A DNA stretch of 12,976 bases from Chloroflexota bacterium (GTDB lineage: Bacteria > Chloroflexota > UBA6077), in contig JAJZQR010000145.1 in the NCBI GenBank assembly GCA_021806765.1, positions 1-12,976 on the forward strand. Direction: 5' to 3'. Each line of letters opens with the position of its first letter. Position 1 is the stretch's first letter. The notes under the pieces were generated by a model that saw only the letters and a list, made by a program, of their open reading frames with translations, did not search any database and was not told the origin of the DNA. A program made the position numbers and the translations under genes. Shown here piece after piece: positions 1 to 6,931 of this stretch.

Positions 1-259
1 CGTACTGATCGACGTGGAGCAGGGAGCTTTCCAGGTGGACGTGGCCGTCGATCAGCCCCGGCGCCAGGTAGCGACCCCTCAGATCCACCACCTGCCGAGC
101 GTCGGTGTACTCCCCGATCCCCGCGATCCGCCCCTCGGCCAGCGCCACGCTTCCCTCTTCGATCTCCCCCGTGAAGCTGTTGACGATGCGCGCGTTTCGG
201 AAGACCGTATCCGCCGGGGCATTCCCCCGTGCCACCGAGATAAGCCGCTTCCAGTCCAT
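1..259 (-). CDS. ade: adenine deaminase, N-terminal part (cut by window edge)
   Basis: The first 86 residues are present; the 3' end lies beyond base 1. The protein begins MDWKRLISVARGNAPAD. Its amidohydrolase-type start includes NARIVNSFTGEI (about 22-33), a composite beta-domain strand, and APGLIDGHVHLESSLL (about 67-82). In adenine deaminases the HVH pair binds the catalytic metal, and the ESS/ESSM segment after it separates this family from dihydroorotases and imidazolonepropionases. The family hydrolyses adenine to hypoxanthine and ammonia in purine salvage, in the cytosol. The ATG is preceded by a GAGGCGGG-type site about 6 nt away. An 11-bp repeat, CAGTCCATGGC (252-262 and 289-299), puts a second GCCATGGACTG upstream, but that ATG is out of frame. 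The gene is divergent from the Ada-like repair gene. Only the N-terminus is seen, so the exact amidohydrolase subfamily is likely but not proven. Confidence 0.85.
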   Translation of the reverse strand, partial: MDWKRLISVARGNAPADTVFRNARIVNSFTGEIEEGSVALAEGRIAGIGEYTDARQVVDLRGRYLAPGLIDGHVHLESSLLHVDQY

Positions 260-513
260 GGCAGTCCCGCCTCGATGTGCTTGATCGGCAGTCCATGGCG
301 CCTGCTGAGAACGTCCGGCCGGCTTACCCTCCACGGTCTGCAGCAGGACGGCCGGGGCCGGCGCTCGTGCAACGAGGTATTAAACTGGGATACTACACTT
401 CAAAGGATTCAACCGCAAGATTCGGATAGCGCTGCCTTTGCGCTCGCGTTATCATCCCGATGTGGGCCGCCGTTCCCACGTGGAAGCATTGGTCATCAGA
501 GGGGAGTCGATCC

Positions 514-1419
514 ATGGATGAGGAAAGCCGCTGCCGGCCCCGGGAGTCCGCCAACGGAAGAGCGAGGGAACTGGTGGAGGAGGTGTGCCGTCACCTTCAG
601 AGCCGGCCGGAGGAGACCCTGCACCTGGCTGCCCTGGCGGCGATGGTTGGGGTGAGTCCCCACCACCTGCAGCGCACCTTCAAGAGTGTCACGGGGATGT
701 CGCCCCGCCAGTACGCCGAAGCCTGCCGCCTGGGGCTGCTGAAGGGCCGGCTCCGGGACGGCCATGGGGTGACCGAGGCCCTGTACGAGGCCGGATACAG
801 TTCCAGCAGCCGTCTGTACGAGCGAGCGCCCCTTCAGTTGGGGATGACCCCGGCCACCTACCGTCGAGGCGGCCTGGGGGCTCGGATCGGCTACACCATC
901 GTCGATTGCCCCCTCGGGCGGCTGCTAGTGGCCGCCACCGAGCGGGGCGTCTGCGCCGTCAGCCTCGGAGACTCCGACGAAGCCCTGGAGTCTGAGCTGC
1001 GAAGGGAGTATCCGGCGGCGGAGATCTATCGGGACGAAACCGGGCTGAGACGGTGGACGGACATCCTCCTCGACTACATGGGCGGCCGCCGGCTGGAGGT
1101 CGATCTCCCCCTCGACCTGACGGCTACCGCTTTCCAGTGGCGGGTGTGGCAGGAACTCAGGGCCACCCCCTGCGGCACCACCCGGTCCTACGGCGAGATC
1201 GCCCGTTCCCTCGGGTGCCCCTCCGCGGGTAGGGCCGTCGCCCGCGCCTGCGCCGGCAACCGCGTGGCGATGGTGATCCCCTGCCATCGGGTGATCAGAG
1301 GGGATGGGGAACTCGGTGGCTACCGATGGGGGATAGAGCGAAAACGAACCCTCCTGGCCCGCGAGCGTTCGGCATCTCGACCCGATGGAGAGACTGGAGG
1401 AGGGCAGGGTCGCCCCTGA
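514..1419 (+). CDS. AraC-type HTH / methylated-DNA-[protein]-cysteine S-methyltransferase fusion (Ada-like)
   Basis: A 301-residue protein with two domains. Residues about 15-120 form an AraC/XylS double helix-turn-helix (LHLAALAAMVGVSPHHLQRTF and GVTEALYEAGYSSSSRLYE). Residues about 122-290 are an O6-methylguanine-DNA methyltransferase: FQWRVWQELRATPCGTTRSYGEIA, the arginine-finger region AGRAVARACAGN, and the acceptor motif IPCHRVIRGDG with Cys257. The family irreversibly moves a methyl or alkyl group from O6-alkylguanine (and O4-alkylthymine) in DNA to this cysteine. E. coli Ada also has an N-terminal zinc domain whose Cys38 takes methyl from phosphotriesters and switches on the regulon. 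That domain is absent here, so any transcriptional role would need another trigger. ATG 514 was chosen over an in-frame ATG at 460 because AGGGGAG lies 8 nt upstream and the first 18 residues of the longer form match nothing. The last 25 residues or so are a low-complexity tail. Confidence 0.93.
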   Translation: MDEESRCRPRESANGRARELVEEVCRHLQSRPEETLHLAALAAMVGVSPHHLQRTFKSVTGMSPRQYAEACRLGLLKGRLRDGHGVTEALYEAGYSSSSRLYERAPLQLGMTPATYRRGGLGARIGYTIVDCPLGRLLVAATERGVCAVSLGDSDEALESELRREYPAAEIYRDETGLRRWTDILLDYMGGRRLEVDLPLDLTATAFQWRVWQELRATPCGTTRSYGEIARSLGCPSAGRAVARACAGNRVAMVIPCHRVIRGDGELGGYRWGIERKRTLLARERSASRPDGETGGGQGRP

Positions 1420-1439
1420 CCCCGCCCTCCTTGACGGCC

Positions 1440-1471
1440 CAACCGGGGGGAGGATATCCTCCCCCCGGTTG
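1440..1471. terminator. perfect 32-bp palindrome between convergent genes
   Basis: Two 16-base arms (CAACCGGGGGGAGGAT and its exact complement) meet with no spacer, centred between 1455 and 1456. It lies 20 bp after the stop of the Ada-like gene and about 95 bp after the stop of the convergent pepF. A second small hairpin, GAGGA-AGCC-TCCTC (1471-1484), follows at once. Neither strand has a T-run, so it is not a classic intrinsic terminator. A bidirectional transcription end or mRNA 3'-end stabiliser fits the position; an operator or a REP-like element is also possible. Confidence 0.5.
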
Positions 1472-1565
1472 AGGAAGCCTCCTCGCTGCGGTACCCTTCC
1501 CCGCCCGCTGGCTGCCGGCCATGAGCTGGGCGCGCCCCTCCCCCCACCCCGTGACGTGGAGGCCC

Positions 1566-3362
1566 CTACGGCTCCTCCGTGAGCCGAAGGAATTCGGGCA
1601 GGGCCGCCATCACCAGGTCGACGGCGTCCAACCAGAAATCGGGTTTGGTGAGATCCGCTCCCAGATGCCGGAGGGCCAGATCCTCGGTGGTCATGCGGCC
1701 CGTATCCCGGAGCAGCCCCACGTAGCTTTCCTCGAACTCCGGGCCCGCCTCCAGCGCCCTCGCATAGATGCCGGCGCTGAGCAGGAAGCCGAAGGTGTAG
1801 GGGAAGTTGTAGAAGGGTGTACCGGAGCCGTAGAAGTGCGCCTTGGAAGCCCAGAACTGGGGATGGTATCCGGCCAGGCCGTCTCGGAAGGCATCCTTCT
1901 GGGCCTGGACCATCATCTCGTTCAGTTGGTCAACGCTCAGGGGTCGCTGCTTCCGGGCATCGTAGAACCGCTGCTCGAAGAGGAACCGAGCGTGGATGTT
2001 CATGAACATGGTGGCGGCGTCGCGCATGGCTTCGTCCAGCAGCGCCAGCTTCTCCTCCTGGCTTCGAGCCCGGGATATGGCTGCTCGCGAAACGACCAGC
2101 TCGGCAAAGGTGGAGGCCGTCTCCGCGGTGCTGAGGGTGAACCCCCTCGCCATGATGGGGAGATCCCATTGTACGTGGTTGTGGTAGGCGTGGCCTAGCT
2201 CGTGGGCCAGGGTGGAAGCCCCATCGCTGGTTCCGCTGAAGGTCATGAAGACCCTGCTCTGCCGGCTCACGGGAAGGCTGGTGCAGTAGCCGCCCGGCCT
2301 CTTTCCTGGGCGATCCTCGGCCTCTACCCACCGGCTTTCCAGGGCCAATCGGGCGAAGCCTGCCATGCGAGGGCTCAACCGGTGGAACTGCTCGACGACG
2401 AAGTCGGCGGCCTCGTCGTAGCTGAGGGACCGGACGGAACCGCCCAGTGGGGCCAGTTCGTCGTACCAGTGGAGCGATTCCAGCCCCAGCAGCTTTGCCT
2501 TTCGGTGAAAGTAGGTCACCAGGCGGTCCTTGGCGCTGTCCACCGCGGCCCACATAGCCTCAAGGGTGGCCTGAGAGATCCGGTTCTCCTTCAGCGCTCT
2601 TTTCAGGGGGGAATCCCAGCCTCGGTGGCGGTAGGTGGTCAGGCGGAAGCCCGCCAGGTGGTTGAGGGCGGTGGCGCACAGCTCCGACTCCGCCTCCCAG
2701 GCCCGGGTCCAACGATCGAAGTGCGCGGCTCGCACGGCGGGGTCGGGATGGGAGAACCTGTTGTAGGCCTGGCCGGCGGACAGTTCCTCCGTCTTGCCGT
2801 TCTCCTCCCACGGGATGGTGATCCGTCCCACCACTGTCTGATAGAGTCGCTCCCAGGCGCGGTAGCCGTCGACGGAGAGGTCCACGATCAGGGTCTCCTG
2901 CTCGGGGGGCAGCAGTTCGGCGGCGTTCTCCCGCGCCTCCTGAAGCTGGAAGGCGATGGGCCGAAACCAATCGTCGGCCAGCAGTTGCTGCCAGGCTGCC
3001 TCGTGGAACTGTCGGATCCGATCCTTGAGCTGCAGCTCCGAGCCCTCGAAGGCGGCGATCAGCTGCTGAACCCTGCCGGACAGCAGCCTGGCCTCCGCGT
3101 CGTTAACGTCCTGGGACATCAGGCAGCCCACGAAGGCGCGCACCTCGTCCAACTGCTCCTCGATCCGGTCTCTGAGTTGAAGGGTCAGGTGCCACTGGTT
3201 CAGGGACTCTGGCGTGACCTCGAGGGCGAGCAGCTGGATCTGCTCTCGAAGCTGGTCCGGCGCCTTCGCCAGGGTGTCCAGGAGGTGCAGCAACGCCGGT
3301 GAGCGGCTACCTCCCTCGAAAACGGGATCCAGGTCCCAGGTGAGGCTATACTTGCTGGCCAA
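1566..3362 (-). CDS. pepF: M3 family oligoendopeptidase (PepF-like zinc metallopeptidase)
   Basis: A 598-residue protein of normal length for bacterial PepF/oligoendopeptidase F relatives. Residues 387-391 are HELGH, the zinc-binding HExxH motif with catalytic Glu388, in the context STLAHELGHAYHNH. The segment ETASTFAE (414-421), about 25 residues on, holds the expected third zinc ligand, probably Glu414. FYNFPYTFGFLLS and the C-terminal helices are also typical of M3. There is no signal peptide, so it probably degrades short peptides in the cytosol. The start is TTG at 3362, with GGAG 8 nt upstream (a GGGG lies closer). The first 17 bases overlap the end of murB, so the two are almost certainly translated from one mRNA. 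M3 subfamily and substrate length preference cannot be read from the sequence. Confidence 0.93.
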   Translation of the reverse strand: MASKYSLTWDLDPVFEGGSRSPALLHLLDTLAKAPDQLREQIQLLALEVTPESLNQWHLTLQLRDRIEEQLDEVRAFVGCLMSQDVNDAEARLLSGRVQQLIAAFEGSELQLKDRIRQFHEAAWQQLLADDWFRPIAFQLQEARENAAELLPPEQETLIVDLSVDGYRAWERLYQTVVGRITIPWEENGKTEELSAGQAYNRFSHPDPAVRAAHFDRWTRAWEAESELCATALNHLAGFRLTTYRHRGWDSPLKRALKENRISQATLEAMWAAVDSAKDRLVTYFHRKAKLLGLESLHWYDELAPLGGSVRSLSYDEAADFVVEQFHRLSPRMAGFARLALESRWVEAEDRPGKRPGGYCTSLPVSRQSRVFMTFSGTSDGASTLAHELGHAYHNHVQWDLPIMARGFTLSTAETASTFAELVVSRAAISRARSQEEKLALLDEAMRDAATMFMNIHARFLFEQRFYDARKQRPLSVDQLNEMMVQAQKDAFRDGLAGYHPQFWASKAHFYGSGTPFYNFPYTFGFLLSAGIYARALEAGPEFEESYVGLLRDTGRMTTEDLALRHLGADLTKPDFWLDAVDLVMAALPEFLRLTEEP

Positions 3363-4338
3363 TTCCCCTACTCCAGTCGACGATCTCCACCTCCGCCTCA
3401 GGGGCGAACCCGAAGGTGTCGGAGAACCGCTGCTTGACCTTTTCTATGAGGCCGCAGACGTCCGAGAAGCGGGCGCCCCCCAGGTTGACGATGAAGTTGT
3501 TGTGTTTCGGCGAGATCTGGGCACTGCCAATCTGGTGCCCGGCCAGACCCAACCGGTTGATAGCGTAGCCCATGGAGACCTTGCCGTGCCACCGGCCATC
3601 CACCATCTCTCGGACGTCGGGCCAGGCGGCCAGGACTCGGGCCACCTCCTCCGCCCTCTCGACGTTCTTGAAGACCGAACCGCAGGTGGGGTACTCCATG
3701 GGGTGGTTTCGGTGCCGGTACTCGATGTTGGACCGGTAGGCATGCCGGGCGCTCTGTAGCTCCTCCTCCTGGACCTGGCGAAGCCGGAAGGTGGCGGAGA
3801 GCACCACCAGCCTTCGGTTCTGCTTGACGGCACTGTCCCGGTAGGAGAATCGCAGGTCGGCGTTGCCGAGGGTGTGGACCGCCACTCCCTCCTCTCGGAT
3901 CTCCAGGACCTCGGCCGTTTCCAGCACGTCCTTCAGCTCCCCGCCGAAGGCCCCCACGTTTCCTCTCACCGCCGCGCCAGCAGTACCTGGAAGCCCGCCG
4001 GCCCACTCCAGGCCCGCATAGCCCCTGTCGAAGCCGAAGGTGATGACCCGATCGAGTTCCTCGCCCGCAAATGCCCGTACGAGCCCCCCCTGGAGATCGC
4101 GGATCTGGGGCTCGGCGGCCGAGGTGAGCCGCAGCACGGCTCCGTCGAAAGGGTCGTCTGGGAACAGCATGTTGGAGCCGAGGCCGACCACGATCAGCCT
4201 TTCGACTCGGTTGGCGCGAACGAAGTCGAGAGCCCGCAGGACGTCGTTCTCGCTGCTGGCCTCCAGCAGAAAGCGGGCTGTGCCACCTATTCTGTAGTAG
4301 ACAACGGTGGACAGGGGGAAATTCTGGTGCTCAATCAT
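3346..4338 (-). CDS. murB: UDP-N-acetylmuramate dehydrogenase
   Basis: A 330-residue cytosolic FAD enzyme that reduces UDP-GlcNAc-enolpyruvate with NADPH to UDP-MurNAc, the second committed step of peptidoglycan precursor synthesis. Visible motifs are YRIGGTARF (15-23), the FAD pyrophosphate loop VGLGSNML (51-58), WAGGLPGTAGAAVRGNVGAFG (112-132), SYRDS (165-169), the catalytic-serine segment CGSVFKN with Ser221, and SPKHNNFIVN (276-285). A glutamate in PEAEVEIVDWS (313-323) should be the C-terminal active-site acid. The usual PSAGSVFKNP appears here as PTCGSVFKN. The ATG at 4338 lacks a clear Shine-Dalgarno sequence, but the N-terminus aligns well with the family start. The gene leads a two-gene unit with pepF; a candidate promoter lies about 70 bp upstream. 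Confidence 0.96.
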   Translation of the reverse strand: MIEHQNFPLSTVVYYRIGGTARFLLEASSENDVLRALDFVRANRVERLIVVGLGSNMLFPDDPFDGAVLRLTSAAEPQIRDLQGGLVRAFAGEELDRVITFGFDRGYAGLEWAGGLPGTAGAAVRGNVGAFGGELKDVLETAEVLEIREEGVAVHTLGNADLRFSYRDSAVKQNRRLVVLSATFRLRQVQEEELQSARHAYRSNIEYRHRNHPMEYPTCGSVFKNVERAEEVARVLAAWPDVREMVDGRWHGKVSMGYAINRLGLAGHQIGSAQISPKHNNFIVNLGGARFSDVCGLIEKVKQRFSDTFGFAPEAEVEIVDWSRGIGQQV

Positions 4339-4409
4339 GGTCAGAAGCCGGCTTTCGGTCTCTCGTGCTGCACCCGAACGGGTCGGAGTGCACCAGGTCT
4401 CTCCTACGT

Positions 4410-4439
4410 ATTATCACTGGTATCTGCCACTTCCGTCTA
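4410..4439 (-). promoter_or_regulatory. candidate sigma-70 promoter for murB-pepF
   Basis: On the minus strand TAGACG (4434-4439), an 18-nt spacer and GATAAT (4410-4415) lie 72 nt upstream of the murB start. The -10 box matches five of six consensus bases; the -35 is weaker. No other pair in this gap looked better. Confidence 0.35.
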
Positions 4440-4510
4440 TCGCTACCTGGCGATTGGGTTTGCTGTCGAAAGAAGGCAGGATGCGCTCCAGGAGAGGGAT
4501 CTGGTGGTGT

Positions 4511-4535
4511 CGGGCGGGGGCCACGCCCCCGCCCG
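4511..4535 (-). terminator. GC stem-loop after the GH73 gene
   Basis: An 11-bp stem (CGGGCGGGGGC and its complement) with a 3-nt loop at 4522-4524, starting 16 nt after the stop codon of the GH73 gene. It has no following T-run on either strand. The placement suggests transcript termination or 3'-end protection before murB. Confidence 0.55.
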
Positions 4536-4551
4536 CCTTCAAGCGTCGTCC

Positions 4552-5403
4552 TTACTTGAGGTCGTACTGGTCCAGGTGATAGGTGCTGATCAGGGAACTC
4601 ACCTTGGATGCGTAGCCGGGATCGGTGGCGTACCCGTCGTTGTGCATCCGCTGGGCGAACTGCACGGGATCGCTGGTCTGGAAGGCGTCCGCGTAGCGCG
4701 GATTATCCGCCAGGAAGCGCCCGTGGTCCATGACGGACTCGTACAGGTTATGGTACGCCTTGAAGCCGGCCTGGACCGTCACGGTCTGCCCGTTGAACAC
4801 TTCCTGAGTGGGCAGGTTGATGACGCCCGCGGGGCCGGCGCCCGAATCGGCCTTGATGCCGAAGTAGTTCTGGGCCTGCACGGAGAGCCCGCTTCGACCC
4901 CACTCCGACTCCAGGATAGCCTGGGCTATGGTGACGGAAGCCGGCACGTGGGTCTCCTTCTGGGACTCCTGAGCGGCAGGCACTACCGCGGCTATGAACT
5001 TTTCAGGGGTCGAGATGTCCGGCGTCGGCGCGCTCTGATCCTGAGCGGCGGGAGCAGTGACCGCGAAGTTGATCGACTGCGCCGTGCTCTGGCTGACCGT
5101 CGTGACCGCGGGCTGGCTGTTAGCAGCCGGCGTGGCGGCGGCAGCGTAGGCGGGCGAAGCGCCGGCCCAAGGATGCAGGAGGACCGTCAGCAGGAGCATT
5201 CCCGAGGCCGCCGTCATGCCGGTTCGCTGGGCCAGTTCCCTTCGAGGTCGAAGGAAAGCTAGCTCTACGAACCGCCGGCCGGTAGCCTTCGCGCGGTCGA
5301 AAACGCCGACCTTGCTTCGCTGTTCGGTTTTCTCTTTCGGATCGGCACCGGCGGCACGTGAGTCGAAGCCGCGGCGGACCGACCTATTCTTGCCTGAAAG
5401 CAC
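4552..5403 (-). CDS. secreted or membrane-anchored GH73 endo-beta-N-acetylglucosaminidase (peptidoglycan hydrolase)
   Basis: A 283-residue protein when started at GTG 5403. This start has a textbook AGGAGG six bases upstream; the frame stays open to 5661, but that extension is Cys/Arg-rich and matches nothing. Residues 1-60 are basic and probably cytoplasmic. Residues about 63-82 (MTAASGMLLLTVLLHPWAG) are one hydrophobic segment, followed by ASPAYA as a possible signal peptidase site. An Ala/Thr/Gln/Pro-rich linker runs to about 130. Residues about 134-280 are a glucosaminidase domain: PASVTIAQAILESEWGRSGL with likely catalytic Glu165, NYFGIKA, FKAYHNLYESVMDHGRFL and YATDPGYASKV. Such FlgJ/LytG-type enzymes cut the GlcNAc-MurNAc link of peptidoglycan for growth or remodelling. 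There is no visible cell-wall-binding repeat. The unusually long N-region before the membrane segment suggests an anchored, rather than freely secreted, form. Confidence 0.88.
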   Translation of the reverse strand: MLSGKNRSVRRGFDSRAAGADPKEKTEQRSKVGVFDRAKATGRRFVELAFLRPRRELAQRTGMTAASGMLLLTVLLHPWAGASPAYAAAATPAANSQPAVTTVSQSTAQSINFAVTAPAAQDQSAPTPDISTPEKFIAAVVPAAQESQKETHVPASVTIAQAILESEWGRSGLSVQAQNYFGIKADSGAGPAGVINLPTQEVFNGQTVTVQAGFKAYHNLYESVMDHGRFLADNPRYADAFQTSDPVQFAQRMHNDGYATDPGYASKVSSLISTYHLDQYDLK

Positions 5404-5922
5404 TGAGTACCTCCTGAAACGGGTACAGCCAGGTAGAAGCGAAATGCAAAATAGGCTTCCACGAAGCTGTAGCAATAGTGTGGCTGCCCGGGGCGCAGAA
5501 AGACCCCATACTGGTAGTTCAGCGGCAGCTATTCGGTTAACTCTAGCTGGATATCCTGGGTGTTTATCCGGGGCCGCAGCCCGCAGGCGGCGGATGCCCC
5601 CCGGCAACCCAAAGAACAAACGCGACATGGATAGGATAACAGACAGAGAACACATGTGCAAGATGACACAATATAACAGACGAAAGAAGCATATAAGAAG
5701 ATAAAGAGAAGCAAGTGGCCTATGCGGGGTTGGCCAATACCCGATTCAGTCGCAAATGATCGTCCGTGAACCTCTGCTACCTGGTTCGCACAAAACGTGC
5801 AGTAATCGATGTCGCAGTCGGTAGGGGTGAGCCGCGTTCGCCCTTCGGCTCGGTGGCCAGACCTGGATGGCCGGTTGCCGCGAGGGGATGGGGGTCAGGA
5901 TTCTTAGGGGGGAGATCTCTAC
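5404..5922. other. divergent intergenic region: structured leader of the GH73 gene plus an AT-rich stretch
   Basis: No convincing protein gene lies in these 519 bases. Read on the minus strand, the half nearest the GH73 gene can fold: CCGGGG (5604-5599) pairs with CCCCGG (5573-5568); GGTTGCC (5609-5603) could alternatively pair with GGCAGCC (5488-5482), closing a domain of about 130 nt; smaller stems include AGCTA/TAGCT and GGGG/CCCC. From about 5605 to 5720 the composition switches to A-rich on the plus strand, quite unlike the surroundings. From 5720 to 5922, upstream of the phosphoesterase gene, only small stems (GAGCCG/CGGCTC near 5828-5850) and its ribosome-binding site are visible. Confidence 0.5.
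5633..5661 (-). promoter_or_regulatory. candidate promoter for the GH73 gene
   Basis: On the minus strand TTGCAC (5656-5661), a 17-nt spacer and TATCCT (5633-5638), inside the AT-rich stretch. It would give an untranslated leader of roughly 220 nt. Only three of six -35 bases and four of six -10 bases match consensus, so this is tentative. The 8-bp palindrome CACATGTG overlaps the -35. Confidence 0.28.
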
Positions 5923-6912
5923 ATGGGCATTCTGGCGCGGCTCAGTCTCTCGGGAAGGCGGCCGCTGCTAGCGGTCGCTGCCTTCGCGGTGGCCGTCGCA
6001 GCAGGGGCCTGCGCCCCATCCACCGGGCCATCGACTCCGGGATCCTCAGCGCCGGCCACGCTACCCACCCCGATCGCCAACCCTTCCATTCCCAGCCTCG
6101 GCCACATCTTCGTACTCCTGATGGAGAACAAGGAGTACGGGGACGTCATCGGCTCCTCCAGGGCGCCTTACATCAACGATCTGGCCCGGTCGTACGCCGT
6201 GGCTGCCCAGTACTATGCTATCCGCCACCCCAGTCTGCCCAACTACCTGGCCCTGGCGTCCGGTTCCACTCAGGGAATGACGACCGATTGCGAGAACTGC
6301 TCCTTCGATGCGGTGAACCTGGTGGATCAATTGGAGCCGCAAGGGAAGAGCTGGAAGGCCTACATGGAGGATATGCCCAGCCCCTGCTTCAACGGGGAAT
6401 CCAGCGGTGGGATCGGGCCTTTCGGAAACAACTACGTCCGCAGACACAACCCGTGGATGTACTTCCAGGACATCAGCGGCAATCCGGCCCGCTGCAACCA
6501 GGTGGTGCCCCTGAGCGAGTTCGCCGGCGACCTCCAGAACAACCGGCTGGCGGACTACGTCTGGATCACTCCGAACCTCCAGCACGACATGCACGATGGA
6601 TCCATCGAGGAGGGGGATAGCTGGCTCTCGTCCTTCGTACCCCAGATCCTGGGTTCACCTGCCTGGAAGGATGACGGCGTGCTCTTCATAATCTGGGATG
6701 AGGGGACGACCAACGCGAGCTGCTGCGGGTATGCGGCGGGAGGGCACACCATTGCCCTGGTGATCGCCGCCAAGGGCAAGATGGGGTATCAGTCGCAGAC
6801 CGCCTACACCCATTACAGCGTCCTGCGGACCATCGAGGAGGGCTGGGGTCTGGGACTCCTGGGGGGCGCGGCAGACCCCGGCACCAAGGCCATGGCCGAT
6901 TTCTTCCAGTAG
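5923..6912 (+). CDS. lipoprotein phosphoesterase of the PF04185 (phospholipase C / acid phosphatase) family
   Basis: A 329-residue protein. Residues 1-30 are an export signal (RR at 12-13, hydrophobic LLAVAAFAVAVAAGA) ending at Cys30, a plausible though non-canonical lipobox (AGAC). A Ser/Thr/Pro-rich linker runs to about 58. The enzyme domain has FVLLMENKEYGDVIG (63-77), RHPSLPNYLALASGSTQG (101-118), TPNLQHDMHDG (216-226), FIIWDEGTTNASCCG (255-269) and GGHTIALVI (273-281). Glu68/Asn69, His221/Asp222, Asp259/Glu260 and His275 are probable metal or active-site residues, by analogy with AcpA/PLC-type phosphoesterases. Six cysteines in the mature part could form disulfides. It likely hydrolyses phosphate esters outside the cytoplasmic membrane; the substrate (phospholipid, nucleotide or other) cannot be told. 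GGGGGGAG lies 8 nt before the ATG. It stands alone on the plus strand. Confidence 0.9.
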   Translation: MGILARLSLSGRRPLLAVAAFAVAVAAGACAPSTGPSTPGSSAPATLPTPIANPSIPSLGHIFVLLMENKEYGDVIGSSRAPYINDLARSYAVAAQYYAIRHPSLPNYLALASGSTQGMTTDCENCSFDAVNLVDQLEPQGKSWKAYMEDMPSPCFNGESSGGIGPFGNNYVRRHNPWMYFQDISGNPARCNQVVPLSEFAGDLQNNRLADYVWITPNLQHDMHDGSIEEGDSWLSSFVPQILGSPAWKDDGVLFIIWDEGTTNASCCGYAAGGHTIALVIAAKGKMGYQSQTAYTHYSVLRTIEEGWGLGLLGGAADPGTKAMADFFQ

Positions 6913-6931
6913 GGGCGTATTGCATACGCCC
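6913..6931. terminator. bidirectional stem-loop filling the gap between convergent genes
   Basis: GGGCGTAT-TGC-ATACGCCC, an 8-bp perfect stem with a 3-nt loop. It occupies exactly the 19 bases between the TAG of the phosphoesterase gene and the TAA of the convergent DUF4389 gene. Only short T-containing sequence follows on either side, so it may stop transcription from both directions inefficiently or shield both 3' ends. Confidence 0.65.

Noticed and set aside
2202..3302. Long open frame on the plus strand (366 codons)
   Set aside because: Antisense to pepF, whose HELGH and full-length M3 similarity are clear. The plus-strand peptide is Gly/Gln/Leu-rich, typical of a mirror frame in high-GC DNA.
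3874..5262. Long open frame on the plus strand (462 codons)
   Set aside because: Antisense to murB and the GH73 gene and spans their intergenic terminator. No recognisable motif and no ribosome-binding site.
5482..5609. c-di-AMP (ydaO-type) riboswitch upstream of the wall hydrolase
   Set aside because: Fragments such as CCGAAT and AGCTA are present, but not in the consensus order, and the GGGG-AAUC core was not found. Kept only as an unclassified leader.
5404..5661. N-terminal extension of the GH73 protein up to ATG 5661
   Set aside because: AGGAGG six bases before GTG 5403 sets the start. The extra 86 residues would read through the structured leader and resemble nothing.
5766..6620. Open frame on the plus strand (284 codons) before and over the phosphoesterase
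   Set aside because: A shifted frame of the PF04185 gene, whose own frame has a signal peptide, active-site motifs and a good ribosome-binding site.
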